A program made the position numbers and the translations under genes. From Massilia sp. PDC64 (GTDB lineage Bacteria; Pseudomonadota; Gammaproteobacteria; Burkholderiales; Burkholderiaceae_D), in assembly GCF_900101265.1 (NCBI RefSeq), contig NZ_FMZS01000004.1, positions 310,001 to 374,000 on the forward strand: a DNA stretch of 64,000 nucleotides, in the 5' to 3' direction. How positions within the stretch are numbered: position 1 is the first letter of the stretch; each line of letters begins with the position of its first letter. Shown here in pieces: positions 54,857-63,569 of this stretch. The notes below the pieces were generated by a model. That model was not told the DNA's origin, did not search any database, and was given only the letters and a program-made list of their open reading frames with translations.

Positions 54857-55804
54857 ATGGCAGCACACACCGTCTACGCGATCGGCGAATGCATGATCGA
54901 ACTGCAGAAGCACGGCGAGCAGAACACGCTGGATTACCGCTTCGGCGGCGACACGCTGAACACGGCCGTCTACATGGCCCGCCTGCTCGATCCGGCCATC
55001 GCGAACGTGGCCTATGTGACGGGTCTCGGCCTTGATGGCATGTCCGCCGAGATGCTGGCCGCGTGGGAGCGCGAAGGCATCGCCACCGGCGCCGTGCTGC
55101 GCCTCGAAGACCGCCTGCCGGGCATCTACATGATCGAGACGGACCCGGACGGGGAGCGCCGTTTCCACTACTGGCGCCGTGACTCCGCCGCCCGCCACTG
55201 GATGGCGGCGCCGGGCGCGGACCGCGTGCTCGCGCAACTGGTCGGGGCGCGCATGGTGTACGTGTCGGGCATCAGCCTGGCGATCCTGTCCCCCTCCGAC
55301 CGCGACTTGCTGATCGCGACGCTCGCGCAATGCCGCGCGGCCGGCGGCAAGGTCGTCTTCGACAACAATTACCGCCCGCGCCTGTGGGACGGCGCAGCCA
55401 CGGCGCGCGACGTCTATGGCCGTGTGCTCGCCCATGCGGACATCGCGCTGCTGACGCTGGACGACGAGGTCGCGCTGTACGGCCCGGGCGACGCCCATGA
55501 CGCGATCGAGCGCACGCGTGCGCTGGGCGTGGGCGAGGTGGTCGTCAAGTGCGGCGGCGAGCCGGCCGTCGTCTGGCACGACGGCACGGTGCACGAGGTG
55601 GCGCCGGAGCCGGTGCGCGACGTGATCGACACGACGGCCGCCGGCGACTCGTTCGGTGCCGCCTACATGGCCGCGCGCCTGGCGGGCAGGGGCCCGGAAG
55701 AGGCGGCGCGCGCGGGGCACCGGCTGGCCGGCACCGTGATCCGCCACCGCGGCGCGATCATTCCGCGCGATGCGATGCCGAATTCGTTACACTTCCGGCC
55801 ATGA
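54857..55804 (+). CDS. kdgK: 2-keto-3-deoxygluconate kinase (PfkB family)
   Basis: The 315-residue sugar kinase phosphorylates KDG to KDPG. PfkB features include the N-terminal AIGECMIELQ and FGGDTLNTAVYMARL, FDNNYRPRLW, and the catalytic segment DTTAAGDSFGAAYMA with its Asp base; the usual GAGD is AAGD here. AAGGACACACG precedes the ATG. KDPG aldolase is not encoded in the window. Its stop overlaps the start of gntR (ATGA). Confidence 0.94.
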   Translation: MAAHTVYAIGECMIELQKHGEQNTLDYRFGGDTLNTAVYMARLLDPAIANVAYVTGLGLDGMSAEMLAAWEREGIATGAVLRLEDRLPGIYMIETDPDGERRFHYWRRDSAARHWMAAPGADRVLAQLVGARMVYVSGISLAILSPSDRDLLIATLAQCRAAGGKVVFDNNYRPRLWDGAATARDVYGRVLAHADIALLTLDDEVALYGPGDAHDAIERTRALGVGEVVVKCGGEPAVVWHDGTVHEVAPEPVRDVIDTTAAGDSFGAAYMAARLAGRGPEEAARAGHRLAGTVIRHRGAIIPRDAMPNSLHFRP

Positions 55805-56526
55805 ACAACCAAGCCCCACCCAATCCGGTAACCGAGGCGGAGAGCGGCCTCTCCGCGTCGCGCCGGGTCTACCTGTGCCTGCGCCGGCGCATCGTCGAGA
55901 TGGACATGCTGCCGGGTACGCGCGTCGTGGAGCGCGACATCGCCGAGGAGTTCGGCACGAGCCGCACCCCGGTGCACGAGGCCGTGCAGCGCCTTGCCGA
56001 CGAAGGCCTGATCGAGATCGTGCCCCGCTCGGGCACGTTCGTCGCGCGCATTCCGCTCGACGCGCTGGACGAAGCCAACCTCGTGCGCCACGCGCTGGAG
56101 ACGGCGATCATCGAAAAGGCGGCAGCGCGCGTGGGCCCGGACGACGCGGCGCGCCTGCGCGCTATCCTGGCCGAGCAGGAAGCGGCCATCGCCGCCAACG
56201 ACTTCGCTTCATTCCACCGCACGGACGAACGCTTCCACGCGCTGCTGGCCGAGCTGTCCGGCTATCCGGGCGTGTGGCCGATCATCCAGCAGGCGAAGAC
56301 GCAGATGGACCGCTACCGCCAGCTCACGCTGCCGCTGGAAGGCCGCATGGCCGGGGTGCTGGAAGAACACCGCGCCGTCGTCGACGCCATCGAGGCGCGC
56401 GACCCGGCCCGTGCCGTGGCCGCCATGCGCGAACACCTCGACCATGTGATGCCCGTGCTGGAAATCACGCGCAAGCTGCGTCCGGAATTCTTCACGACCC
56501 ACCTCGACACGCGCCCCGCACGCTGA
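55801..56526 (+). CDS. GntR-family (FCD) transcriptional regulator of the hexuronate operon
   Basis: The 241-residue protein has a winged HTH (ERDIAEEFGTSRTPVHEAVQ, GLIEIVPRSGTFVARI) and an FCD ligand-binding domain with metal-site residues (HRTDERFHALL, EEHRAVVDAI, MREHLDHV). It is the last gene of the operon, coupled to kdgK by a 4-bp overlap. It probably represses the operon until a uronate intermediate binds; UxuR/ExuR relatives behave this way. Confidence 0.93.
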   Translation: MNNQAPPNPVTEAESGLSASRRVYLCLRRRIVEMDMLPGTRVVERDIAEEFGTSRTPVHEAVQRLADEGLIEIVPRSGTFVARIPLDALDEANLVRHALETAIIEKAAARVGPDDAARLRAILAEQEAAIAANDFASFHRTDERFHALLAELSGYPGVWPIIQQAKTQMDRYRQLTLPLEGRMAGVLEEHRAVVDAIEARDPARAVAAMREHLDHVMPVLEITRKLRPEFFTTHLDTRPAR

Positions 56527-56591
56527 CGCGGCTTCGTCCCGCGCGACCGATTTGCTACCATGGCGACTTGTCCACTTTTTTGAAGTCAGCC

Positions 56592-57842
56592 ATGCCCAAC
56601 AACAAGCGCCCGGCCAAGGGCCCGTCGTCCCAGCCCAACCGGGGAATGGCCAAGCCGGCCAAGCCTGCCAAGGCAGCCAAGCCGGTGGAAGCGGATCCCG
56701 ACGAGCTGGCCCAGAACCTCGTCGACCTGGCGCTCGAGATCACCGAGCGCGAAGGCCCCGACGCGGCCGCGCTCACCGCGCGCCAGGAAGAACTGACCGT
56801 CCTCGTGCGGCGCATGCTGCGGCGCAAACACGACGACGTACTGTACGGCGCCATCGAAGTGGCGAAATACACGGATCCGGATTGCTGCCGCCTGCTGCGC
56901 GAGCGCGTGGAAGAAGAGGCCGCCACATTCCACGTGCGCGACGACGAGACCGAACTGGAGATCGACGCGTTCATGATCCCGCTGTTCGTGCACAGCACGG
57001 GCGGCCTCGTCCAGGAAGACGTGTTCCGCGACGACGCCGATTTCGAAGCGCTGATGGACAGTTTCCGCCAGTCCGGCCTCGCCAGCGCCGCCACCCGCAT
57101 CGTCCTCGTGCGCCACCTGTACGACCTGGAGGCCGTCGACCGCATCCGCTACAGCGACCTGCAGGAGATGCTGCGGGAAGCCGCGCAGGCGATGCGGTCG
57201 AAGAAGCTCGTGGCCACGCCCGCCATCGAGGCCAGCATGCGGCCGTGGATCGGCGGCGATTACGAACCGGAGGACGAGGCGATGGAACTGCGTTTCCTGC
57301 TGGGCTTCGCGCTGAAACCGGTCGACGACCCGTTCTACAAGATCCCGTCCGGCGAGGCGGCCTCGGATGCATATTTCGAAGGCCGCATGGCCCGCTACCG
57401 GATGTGGGCCGGCAGCGTGTCGCCGCTGCTGCAGCGCTGCCTGTCGCGCCATCCGGCCGACATCGAACTGAACTTCCTGTACCAGGACCTGTTCTATGGC
57501 GCGAAAGAGCAGGGCGTGGCCGAGCTGTCGATGCTCGCCACGCTTGCCGAGGTGAACCAGAAACTGGAAGAGCAGCAACGCCCGCCGGACCGCATCAAGG
57601 CCGTCGTCGCGCCGCTGGAGGCGGGCGGCGAGCCGGTGCTGCGCATCAACCTGTACCCGCTGGATGGCGGCGCGCCGCTGGCCACCGTCGACAAGCCCCT
57701 CGACCTGGCCGCCCACCTGGAAGCCGAGCTGGAAGACTTGTGCGATGCACTGGGCACGGTCGGCCTCGACGGCGTGCTGCTGGCCCGCGGCTTCGATGCC
57801 GCCGGCGAACCGGAAGACGCGGAACCCTATCTTTCGGCCTGA
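56592..57842 (+). CDS. DUF2863-like protein of unknown function
   Basis: The 416-residue cytoplasmic protein has a basic Lys/Pro/Ala-rich N-terminus (KPAKPAKAAKPVEADPDELA) and a long alpha/beta body without a known catalytic motif. Its features (VLYGAIEVAKYTDPDCCRLL, IDAFMIPLFVHSTGG, LNFLYQDLFYGAKEQGVAEL) resemble DUF2863, which is largely restricted to Betaproteobacteria. The family name is from memory. A terminator follows 28 bp after the stop. Confidence 0.65.
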   Translation: MPNNKRPAKGPSSQPNRGMAKPAKPAKAAKPVEADPDELAQNLVDLALEITEREGPDAAALTARQEELTVLVRRMLRRKHDDVLYGAIEVAKYTDPDCCRLLRERVEEEAATFHVRDDETELEIDAFMIPLFVHSTGGLVQEDVFRDDADFEALMDSFRQSGLASAATRIVLVRHLYDLEAVDRIRYSDLQEMLREAAQAMRSKKLVATPAIEASMRPWIGGDYEPEDEAMELRFLLGFALKPVDDPFYKIPSGEAASDAYFEGRMARYRMWAGSVSPLLQRCLSRHPADIELNFLYQDLFYGAKEQGVAELSMLATLAEVNQKLEEQQRPPDRIKAVVAPLEAGGEPVLRINLYPLDGGAPLATVDKPLDLAAHLEAELEDLCDALGTVGLDGVLLARGFDAAGEPEDAEPYLSA

Positions 57843-57870
57843 GCGTTTCCACCCCGGCCGTACCGGCCCC

Positions 57871-57896
57871 GGCCGCGCCTCCCGGCGCGGCCTTTT
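57871..57896 (+). terminator. Rho-independent terminator of the DUF2863-like gene
   Basis: GGCCGCGCC (57871-57879) pairs perfectly with GGCGCGGCC (57884-57892) around TCCC and is followed by TTTT. Confidence 0.85.
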
Positions 57897-57980
57897 CCCT
57901 CTCAAACGGGCCCATTTTGCGGCACTGCACACGTCGTCACGCAAGCGTAGATGATGCGATTTCGTAGTGTTTTTTCTATT

Positions 57981-58044
57981 GTCCGCGTAGGAGGGAACCT
58001 ACATGGTTGAGCACTATGCCGAGCTCTCCTAGGGAGATCCGGAC
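57981..58044 (+). promoter_or_regulatory. Structured leader element with a 9-codon ORF upstream of the glycosyltransferase
   Basis: GTCCG (57981-57985) pairs with CGGAC (58040-58044), closing a loop that holds two hairpins: GTAGG/CCTAC (57987-57991/57998-58002) and TCTCC/GGAGA (58025-58029/58033-58037). Inside it, AGGAGG (57989-57994) lies 8 nt before ATG 58003, which opens a 9-codon frame, MVEHYAELS, ending at TAG 58032. The first hairpin would bury this ribosome binding site. The rest of the gap to the glycosyltransferase (58045-58232) is AT-rich and holds no gene. A leader peptide or RNA switch is inferred. Confidence 0.35.
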
Positions 58045-58232
58045 CGTACCGCCTTGAAGTCATTTCCCAGTATAAATATTGCAATGCATAAATGAAAATA
58101 TTAAGAATTTTGCATGATACGATTCACTGGTCCGGCACCTGATCTGTCGGTGTTTTCCAGAGCATCGACGCATCAGGTTCCGGGCCATGAATCCAGATCA
58201 ACTAGAACGCCCCAAGGCGAAAGGAAATCAAC

Positions 58233-59471
58233 ATGCCGACCCTGATCGTGTTTTGCCATCTGCGCTGGGACTTCGTCTTCCAGCGCCCCCAGCACCTCAT
58301 GACTCGCCTGGCGGAACACTACCGAATCCTGTTTGTCGAGGAGCCGGTGTATGACGAGGGCAAGGCGCACCTGAAGAAGACGGCCGTCGCGCCGAACATC
58401 ACGGTGTGCCAGCCGCATACCGGCATCCAGGCACCCGGCTTCCATGACGACCAGATCCCCACGCTGCAAACGCTGCTGGCCGACCTCGTCCCGGAAGGCG
58501 AGCGTCCCGTCGTCTGGTTCTACACCCCGATGGCACTGCCGCTGCTGCAAGGCTTCGATCCGGCACTCGTCGTCTACGACTGCATGGACGAACTGGCCGC
58601 CTTCAAGAACGCCCCGAAACAGCTGCTGCAGCGCGAAAACGCGCTGCTGAACATCGCCGACCTGTGCTTCACGGGCGGCCCGAGCCTGTACCAGTCCAAG
58701 CGCGAGCGCCACGCCAACGCGCACTGCTTCTCGAGCAGCGTCGACGCCAAGCACTTCCAGAAAGCGCTGGACCGCGATTACAGCCACCCGGACCAGGCCC
58801 ACGTCGCCCATCCGCGCCTGGGCTTCTATGGCGTCATCGACGAGCGCTTCGACACCGACCTGATTCGCCAGGTCGCGGAAGCCCGCCCGGACTGGCAGAT
58901 CGTGCTCGTGGGTCCGGTCGTGAAGATCGACCCGGCCAACCTGCCGCGCGCGAACAACATCCACTACATGGGCCAGCGCACGTACGACCAGCTGCCGCAG
59001 TTCCTGGCGGGCTGGGACGTCTGCCTGCTGCCGTTCGCGCTGAACGAGTCGACCAAGTTCATCAGCCCGACCAAGGTGCTGGAATACATGGCGGCCGAAC
59101 TGCCGTCCGTCAGCACCCCGATCACGGACGTGAAGGTGCCGTACGGCGACGTCGTCGCGATCGCGGACACGCCGGAAAAATTCATCGCCGCGTGCGAGCG
59201 CATGCTGGCCATGAACGACGAGCAGAAGGCCGCCCTGCGCGACCGCATGCGCGCCATCGTCGCCAACACGTCGTGGGACAAGACGGCCGCCAGCATGCAC
59301 CACCTGATCCAGACGACCGCCCCGAGCAACAAGGCCCAGCGCTTCATCGCCCGCGCGGAAGAGGCGGATTTCGACGACGTCGTCAACGCCGAGAACGTCA
59401 ATCCGCTGCCGATCGCCGCACTGGCCGCGCGCATGACGCCGAAGGACGGCATGGCGAAGGCCGCAGGCTGA
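58233..59471 (+). CDS. Glycosyltransferase, GT-B fold, family-1-like
   Basis: The 412-residue cytoplasmic enzyme starts with IVFCHLRWDFVFQRPQHLMT, common in glycosyltransferases encoded beside UDP-galactopyranose mutase. The C-terminal half has the nucleotide-sugar domain (LGFYGVIDERFD, FLAGWDVCLLPFALNEST, SPTKVLEYMAAELPSVSTPI) with its Glu motif in TKVLEYMA. It probably adds a sugar to a surface or secreted glycan. glf lies 4 kb away on the opposite strand. AAAGGAAATCAAC precedes the ATG. Confidence 0.88.
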   Translation: MPTLIVFCHLRWDFVFQRPQHLMTRLAEHYRILFVEEPVYDEGKAHLKKTAVAPNITVCQPHTGIQAPGFHDDQIPTLQTLLADLVPEGERPVVWFYTPMALPLLQGFDPALVVYDCMDELAAFKNAPKQLLQRENALLNIADLCFTGGPSLYQSKRERHANAHCFSSSVDAKHFQKALDRDYSHPDQAHVAHPRLGFYGVIDERFDTDLIRQVAEARPDWQIVLVGPVVKIDPANLPRANNIHYMGQRTYDQLPQFLAGWDVCLLPFALNESTKFISPTKVLEYMAAELPSVSTPITDVKVPYGDVVAIADTPEKFIAACERMLAMNDEQKAALRDRMRAIVANTSWDKTAASMHHLIQTTAPSNKAQRFIARAEEADFDDVVNAENVNPLPIAALAARMTPKDGMAKAAG

Positions 59472-59483
59472 CACGCATTATTT

Positions 59484-59530
59484 GCGTGACGGGTCACGCA
59501 GGGCTCCTAAGTTTGCGTGACGCGTCACGC
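59484..59530. repeat. Two 16-bp palindromes spaced 31 bp apart
   Basis: GCGTGACGGGTCACGC (59484-59499) and GCGTGACGCGTCACGC (59515-59530) differ at one central base; the second is a perfect palindrome. Both follow TTT, and their start-to-start distance is exactly 31 bp, close to three helical turns. They lie 13 bp after the glycosyltransferase stop. Operator or structural use is inferred. Confidence 0.65.
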
Positions 59531-59586
59531 GGAAATCGCTCAACCGGGCGATTGAATCGCGCAAGCGATCCTGACCGGTGAAGCTC

Positions 59587-59619
59587 GTGAATACAATTCG
59601 CGCACGCGAATTCATTCAC
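59587..59619. repeat. 33-bp near-perfect palindrome
   Basis: GTGAAT...AATTCGCG at the left is mirrored by CGCGAATT...ATTCAC at the right around a 2-nt centre, with small internal mismatches. It lies between the paired 16-bp palindromes and a decayed gene. Confidence 0.55.
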
Positions 59620-60006
59620 TCTTCATCGCTCATGTAATCGCCCTCCTGCCGGCCCACGTGTGCGGCGCGGCGGGAGCGCAGGGCACGGCGACCTGGATCT
59701 GGTCGCCGGGCGATTTCGAAATCCGGCTCTCCAACCGGGTGCAGGTGCAGCGCGTCGAACGCGACGTCGCCTGACCGCCGACCTGGCGCCTGTACGGCAT
59801 GCCCAAGGATGGGGAGCTTGCCGTCATCCAGCTGCTGTTCGCGAGGAGCCTCGTCCGGGTGACGCCGTGGCCGGGCAGGGCGTGCTGCGCTTCGCGAGCG
59901 CGACCGCGCCGCGCACCGATGGCGGGACGATCCGCGAGGTGGGCGAATACTGCTATGAGCTTGCCGCTGGAAGAAGGGAGGGCGGTCACCGTTTCGCGAA
60001 CGAAAT
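59613..60006 (+). pseudogene. Decayed N-terminal part of a secreted glycoside hydrolase
   Basis: Reading from 59613, the frame gives a signal-peptide-like stretch (HSLFIAHVIALLPAHV) then ATWIWSPGDFEIRLSNRVQV and QRVERDVA, an in-frame TGA at 59772, then PPTWRLYG. A WIWxPGDFEIxLxNxVxxRRxER opening resembles the first module of some alpha-L-rhamnosidase-type hydrolases (from memory). A frameshift later moves the reading to GVLRFASATAPRTDGGTI and VGEYCYELAAG in another frame, and the gene stops near 60006. It lacks a start codon and the catalytic part, so it is a remnant. Confidence 0.5.
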
Positions 60007-60033
60007 AAGCTGTTGCGGGGACTCCATGGCTGC

Positions 60034-60062
60034 ATCTATAATCCGCGCTGTACGTTATAGAT
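60034..60062. promoter_or_regulatory. Inverted repeat upstream of the broken GH29 gene
   Basis: ATCTATAA (60034-60041) is mirrored by TTATAGAT (60055-60062), ending 19 bp before the start codon. The enclosed TGTACGTTAT also occurs upstream of the intact GH29 gene (22788-22797). A shared regulator is possible but unproven. Confidence 0.35.
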
Positions 60063-60081
60063 TAAAAACCACGGAGACCCG

Positions 60082-61627
60082 ATGTTGCGCCGACCATTTC
60101 TTTCCACCCTGATCCTGTGCGGCCTGTTCGCCAGCCCGCCGGCCCCGGCCGCCGACACGCCCGTGAAGCTGACGCATGTCGCAGGTCCGTTCACCGCCGA
60201 CCCGGCGTCGCTGGACAAGTACGAGACCCCGGACTGGTTCCGGGATGCCAAGTTCGGCATCTGGTCCCACTGGGGCCCGCAGGCGGTGCCGCGCGCGGGC
60301 GACTGGTATGCGCGCAACATGTACGTCTACGGCACGCCGCAGTACGAACACCACCTCAAGACGTACGGTCACCCGTCGAAGCACGGCTACAAGGACATCA
60401 TCCCGCTGTGGAAGGCCGAGAAGTTCGAGCCGGACGCGCTGATGGCGCTGTACGCCAAGGCCGGCGCGAAGTATTTCGTCAGCATGGGCGTCCACCACGA
60501 CAATTTCGACCTGTGGGATTCGAAATACCACCGCTGGAATGCGGTCAGGATGGGCCCGCACCGCGACATCGTCGGCGACTGGCAGAAGGCGGCCGTCAAG
60601 GCGGGCCTGCGCTTCGGCGTGTCGGAGCACCTGGGCGCGAGCTACGGCTGGTTCGCGACGAGTCACGGGCACGACGAGGTGTTCCCGCTGCTCGGCGTGC
60701 CCTATGACGGCGCCGATCCGCAATACGCGGACCTGTACCACCCCAAGCATGACGAGCGCTTCGGCGGCGGCCAGCCGTGGTACACGAAGAACACCGCGTA
60801 TCACCAGGAATGGTACAACCGCGTGACCGACCTGGTCACGCGCTACAAGCCGGACCTGCTCTAGCTACAAGCCGGACCTGCTCTACACGGACGGCGGCAT
60901 CCCGTTCGGCGTCACGGGCCGGACCCTCGTCGCCAATTTCTACAACCAGAACATCAAGACCCACGGCAAGCTGGAAGCCGTGTACAACCACAAGGACATC
61001 GGCTCCGGCGAGTTCCTGCGCAAGGCCGGCGTGCAGGACGTCGAGCGCGGCGTCATGAACGGCATCCAGCCGCTGCCCTGGCAGACGGACACGTCGATGG
61101 GCGACTGGTTCTACAGCGAGGGATACAAGTACAAGACCACGCGCGACGTCGTGACCATGCTGGCGGACATCGTCAGCAAGAACGGCAACCTGCTTCTGAA
61201 CGTCGTGCAGTACCCGGATGGCAGCCTGCCGCCCGAGTCCCGTAAATTCCTCGACGAGATGGCGGCCTGGATCCAGGTGAACGGCGAAGCCATCTACGGT
61301 ACGCGTCCGTGGAAGACGTTCGGCGAAGGTCCGACGCAGACGGAAGGCGGCGCCTTCAAGGAAAACGCCGACTACACGGCCGCCGACATCCGCTTCACCA
61401 CCAAGGGCGGTTCCCTGTACGCCATCACGCTGGGCGAACCGAAGGGCCAGGTGCGCATCGCGTCGCTCGGCATGAAGGCCGGGTTCGAATCGCGTCCGGT
61501 CAAATCCGTGTCGCTCGTAGGCGCGGCCGAACCGCTGCGCTGGAAACAGCAGGACGACGCCCTCGTGATCGACGTGCCGGCCAGCCTGCCGACGACGATC
61601 GCTTCCAGCTTCCGGATCGGATTCTGA
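60082..61627 (+). pseudogene. Alpha-L-fucosidase (GH29) gene broken by a 22-bp tandem duplication
   Basis: The first part (60082-60864) encodes a signal peptide and GH29 motifs (YETPDWFRDAKFGIWSHWGP, DWYARNMYVYG, FVSMGVHHDNFDLWDS) and stops at TAG 60862 after RYKPDLL. The second part resumes in another frame at 60866 with YKPDLLYTDGGIPFGV and runs to TGA 61627 (QPLPWQTDTSMGDWF, DIVSKNGNLLLNV). Removing one copy of the 22-bp repeat joins the two into one 507-residue protein, a normal GH29 length. The truncated product lacks the nucleophile Asp in YTDGG, so it would be inactive. GGAGACCCG precedes the ATG. It resembles the intact gene at 21103-22743. Confidence 0.9.
60842..60885 (+). repeat. 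Exact 22-bp tandem duplication inside the GH29 gene
   Basis: Positions 60842-60863 and 60864-60885 are identical, each starting GCTACAAGCC and ending CCTGCTCTA. The extra 22 bp shift the frame by one and create the TAG at 60862. Confidence 0.97.
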
Positions 61628-61628
61628 C

Positions 61629-63569
61629 ATGAACGCACGCAAGATGACGTTAGCGGCCGCGGTGCTGGCCGCCGTGAGCGGTGCCGCGTGCGCCGCGCCC
61701 GCGGGCCAGGTCACGGTGACGTCGCCGGACGGCCGGGCCGCGATCCGGATTGCGCGGGACGGCGGCAGCTATCTCGTGACCCGCGGCGGCGAAACGGTGA
61801 TCGCTTCCTCGTCCCTGGGCCTCGACGTCGACGGCCAGCCCGCGTTCGGCGCGCTCGTGCTGGAAAAAGTCACGAAGTCGACGACGGACCAGGTGATTCC
61901 CCTCGTCGCGACGAAGGCGTCGTCAGCGCGCGATCATTACCGCGCCGCGACGCTGCAGTTCCGCGACCGCGCGGACCGCACGCGGCGCCTGCTCGTCGAC
62001 GTGCGCGCTTACGACGATGGCGTTGCCTTCCGCTACCGCATCGAGGGCAGCGGGCCCGTCCGCCTGCGCGGCGAAAAGACGGCGTTCGTGCCGGCCGGCG
62101 ACCCGGATTGCCTCGTCTCCGTGTTCGACGGCGCGCACGAAGTGCCGTTCGCGCGCCAGAAGGTGTCCCAACTGGACGACAAGCGGGGCTACGACGTGCC
62201 CGTCGTGTGCACGACGCCGTCCGGCAACACCGCGTACGCCATCACGCAGGCGCACCTCGAAGGCTACACGGGCGCGTCCCTGTGGCGCGAAGGCGCGGGC
62301 CTGCGCGTGCACCTGTCGGGTGTGCCGCGGCGAGCCGAGGCAGGGGGTACGGCGCCCCTGTATGAGTCGAAAGGCGGGCTGCAGACGGCCTGGCGCGTCG
62401 TCATGCTGGGCAACCGGCCGGGCGACCTGATCGCCTCGACCCTGGTCGGCAACCTGAACCCGGCCCCGCAGGGCGATTTCAGTTGGGTCAAGCCCGGCAA
62501 GGCCGCGTGGGACTGGTGGTCGGGCCCGCTCGCGGGCATGAAGCCGGACATGGCCGCGTACCGCCGCTTCATCGACTTCGCCGCCGCATCTGGGTTCCCG
62601 TATTACCTGATCGACGCGGGCTGGGCCAAAGGCCAGAACGGCGACGCCTGGGTCGCGCTGCCGACCACCGACATCACCCGCACCGCCGACGGCATCGACA
62701 TGCCGGAACTCGTGCGCTACGCGGCCTCGAAGGGCGTCGGCCTGATCCTGTGGGCCCACTGGGAACACGTCGCGGCGCGCATGGACGAGGTGCTCGACAC
62801 CTACGCGCGCTGGGGCATCAAGGGCGTCAAGATCGACTTCATGAGCCGCGACGACCAGGACGTGGTCGAGTTCTACGAACGGGTCGCGCGGGCCACGGCC
62901 CAGCGCCACCTGCTGCTGGACCTGCACGGCGCCTACGTCCCGGCCGGCCTGCAGCGCACGTATCCGAACTTCATCACGCAGGAAGGGGTGCTGGGCGCGG
63001 AGTGGAGCAAGATGAAGCCGATCGTCACGCCCACCCACAACCTGATGCTGCCGTACACGCGCATGCTGGCGGGGCCGATCGATTACACGCCGGGCGGCTT
63101 CCGCAACGTCACGCCGGCGACCTTCCAGGTGCGCGCCGAGCTGCCGTTCGTCCAGAACACCCGCGGCCAGGAGCTGGCGAAGTATGTGGTCTATGAAAGC
63201 CCGCTGCAGATGGTTTCGGACGATCCGGACGCCTACCGCGACGCCGAAGGTTTCGATTTCATCCGCAAGGTGCCGACGGCGTGGGACGAAACCCGGTACC
63301 TGTCCGGCGAGCCGGGCAGGGATATCGTGCTCGCGCGCCGTCTCGGCACGACGTGGTACGTGGGTGCGATGTCGGCCGACGAGGCGGCAACGACGAAGGA
63401 GGTGACGCTGAACTTCCTGCCGACGGGCCGCTACAGGGCGACGATCTGGGAAGACGGCGCGACGCCAAACAACGTGACGACGCGCGCAGTGGACGTGACG
63501 GGCCGCGACACCCTTTCGCTGCAACTGGCGGGGGCGGGCGGCGCGGCCGTCATCATCGAGGCGCTCTGA
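61629..63569 (+). CDS. Secreted GH97-family glycoside hydrolase, probably retaining alpha-galactosidase type
   Basis: The 646-residue protein has a signal peptide (ending CAAPAG), an N-terminal beta-sandwich (about 27-285), a TIM barrel (about 290-540: GKAAWDWWSGPLAGMKPDMA, YYLIDAGWA, ILWAHWEHV, GVKIDFMSRDDQDVV, LLDLHGAYVPAG) and a C-terminal beta domain. In GH97 the retaining branch uses an Asp nucleophile at the KIDFM position, whereas the SusB branch is inverting and uses Glu; this sequence fits the first. The start lies 1 bp after the stop of the broken GH29 gene, so both were one operon. Confidence 0.9.
   Translation: MNARKMTLAAAVLAAVSGAACAAPAGQVTVTSPDGRAAIRIARDGGSYLVTRGGETVIASSSLGLDVDGQPAFGALVLEKVTKSTTDQVIPLVATKASSARDHYRAATLQFRDRADRTRRLLVDVRAYDDGVAFRYRIEGSGPVRLRGEKTAFVPAGDPDCLVSVFDGAHEVPFARQKVSQLDDKRGYDVPVVCTTPSGNTAYAITQAHLEGYTGASLWREGAGLRVHLSGVPRRAEAGGTAPLYESKGGLQTAWRVVMLGNRPGDLIASTLVGNLNPAPQGDFSWVKPGKAAWDWWSGPLAGMKPDMAAYRRFIDFAAASGFPYYLIDAGWAKGQNGDAWVALPTTDITRTADGIDMPELVRYAASKGVGLILWAHWEHVAARMDEVLDTYARWGIKGVKIDFMSRDDQDVVEFYERVARATAQRHLLLDLHGAYVPAGLQRTYPNFITQEGVLGAEWSKMKPIVTPTHNLMLPYTRMLAGPIDYTPGGFRNVTPATFQVRAELPFVQNTRGQELAKYVVYESPLQMVSDDPDAYRDAEGFDFIRKVPTAWDETRYLSGEPGRDIVLARRLGTTWYVGAMSADEAATTKEVTLNFLPTGRYRATIWEDGATPNNVTTRAVDVTGRDTLSLQLAGAGGAAVIIEAL

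Noticed and set aside
58187..58232. An earlier start for the glycosyltransferase at ATG 58187
   Set aside because: It is out of frame by one base with the enzyme.
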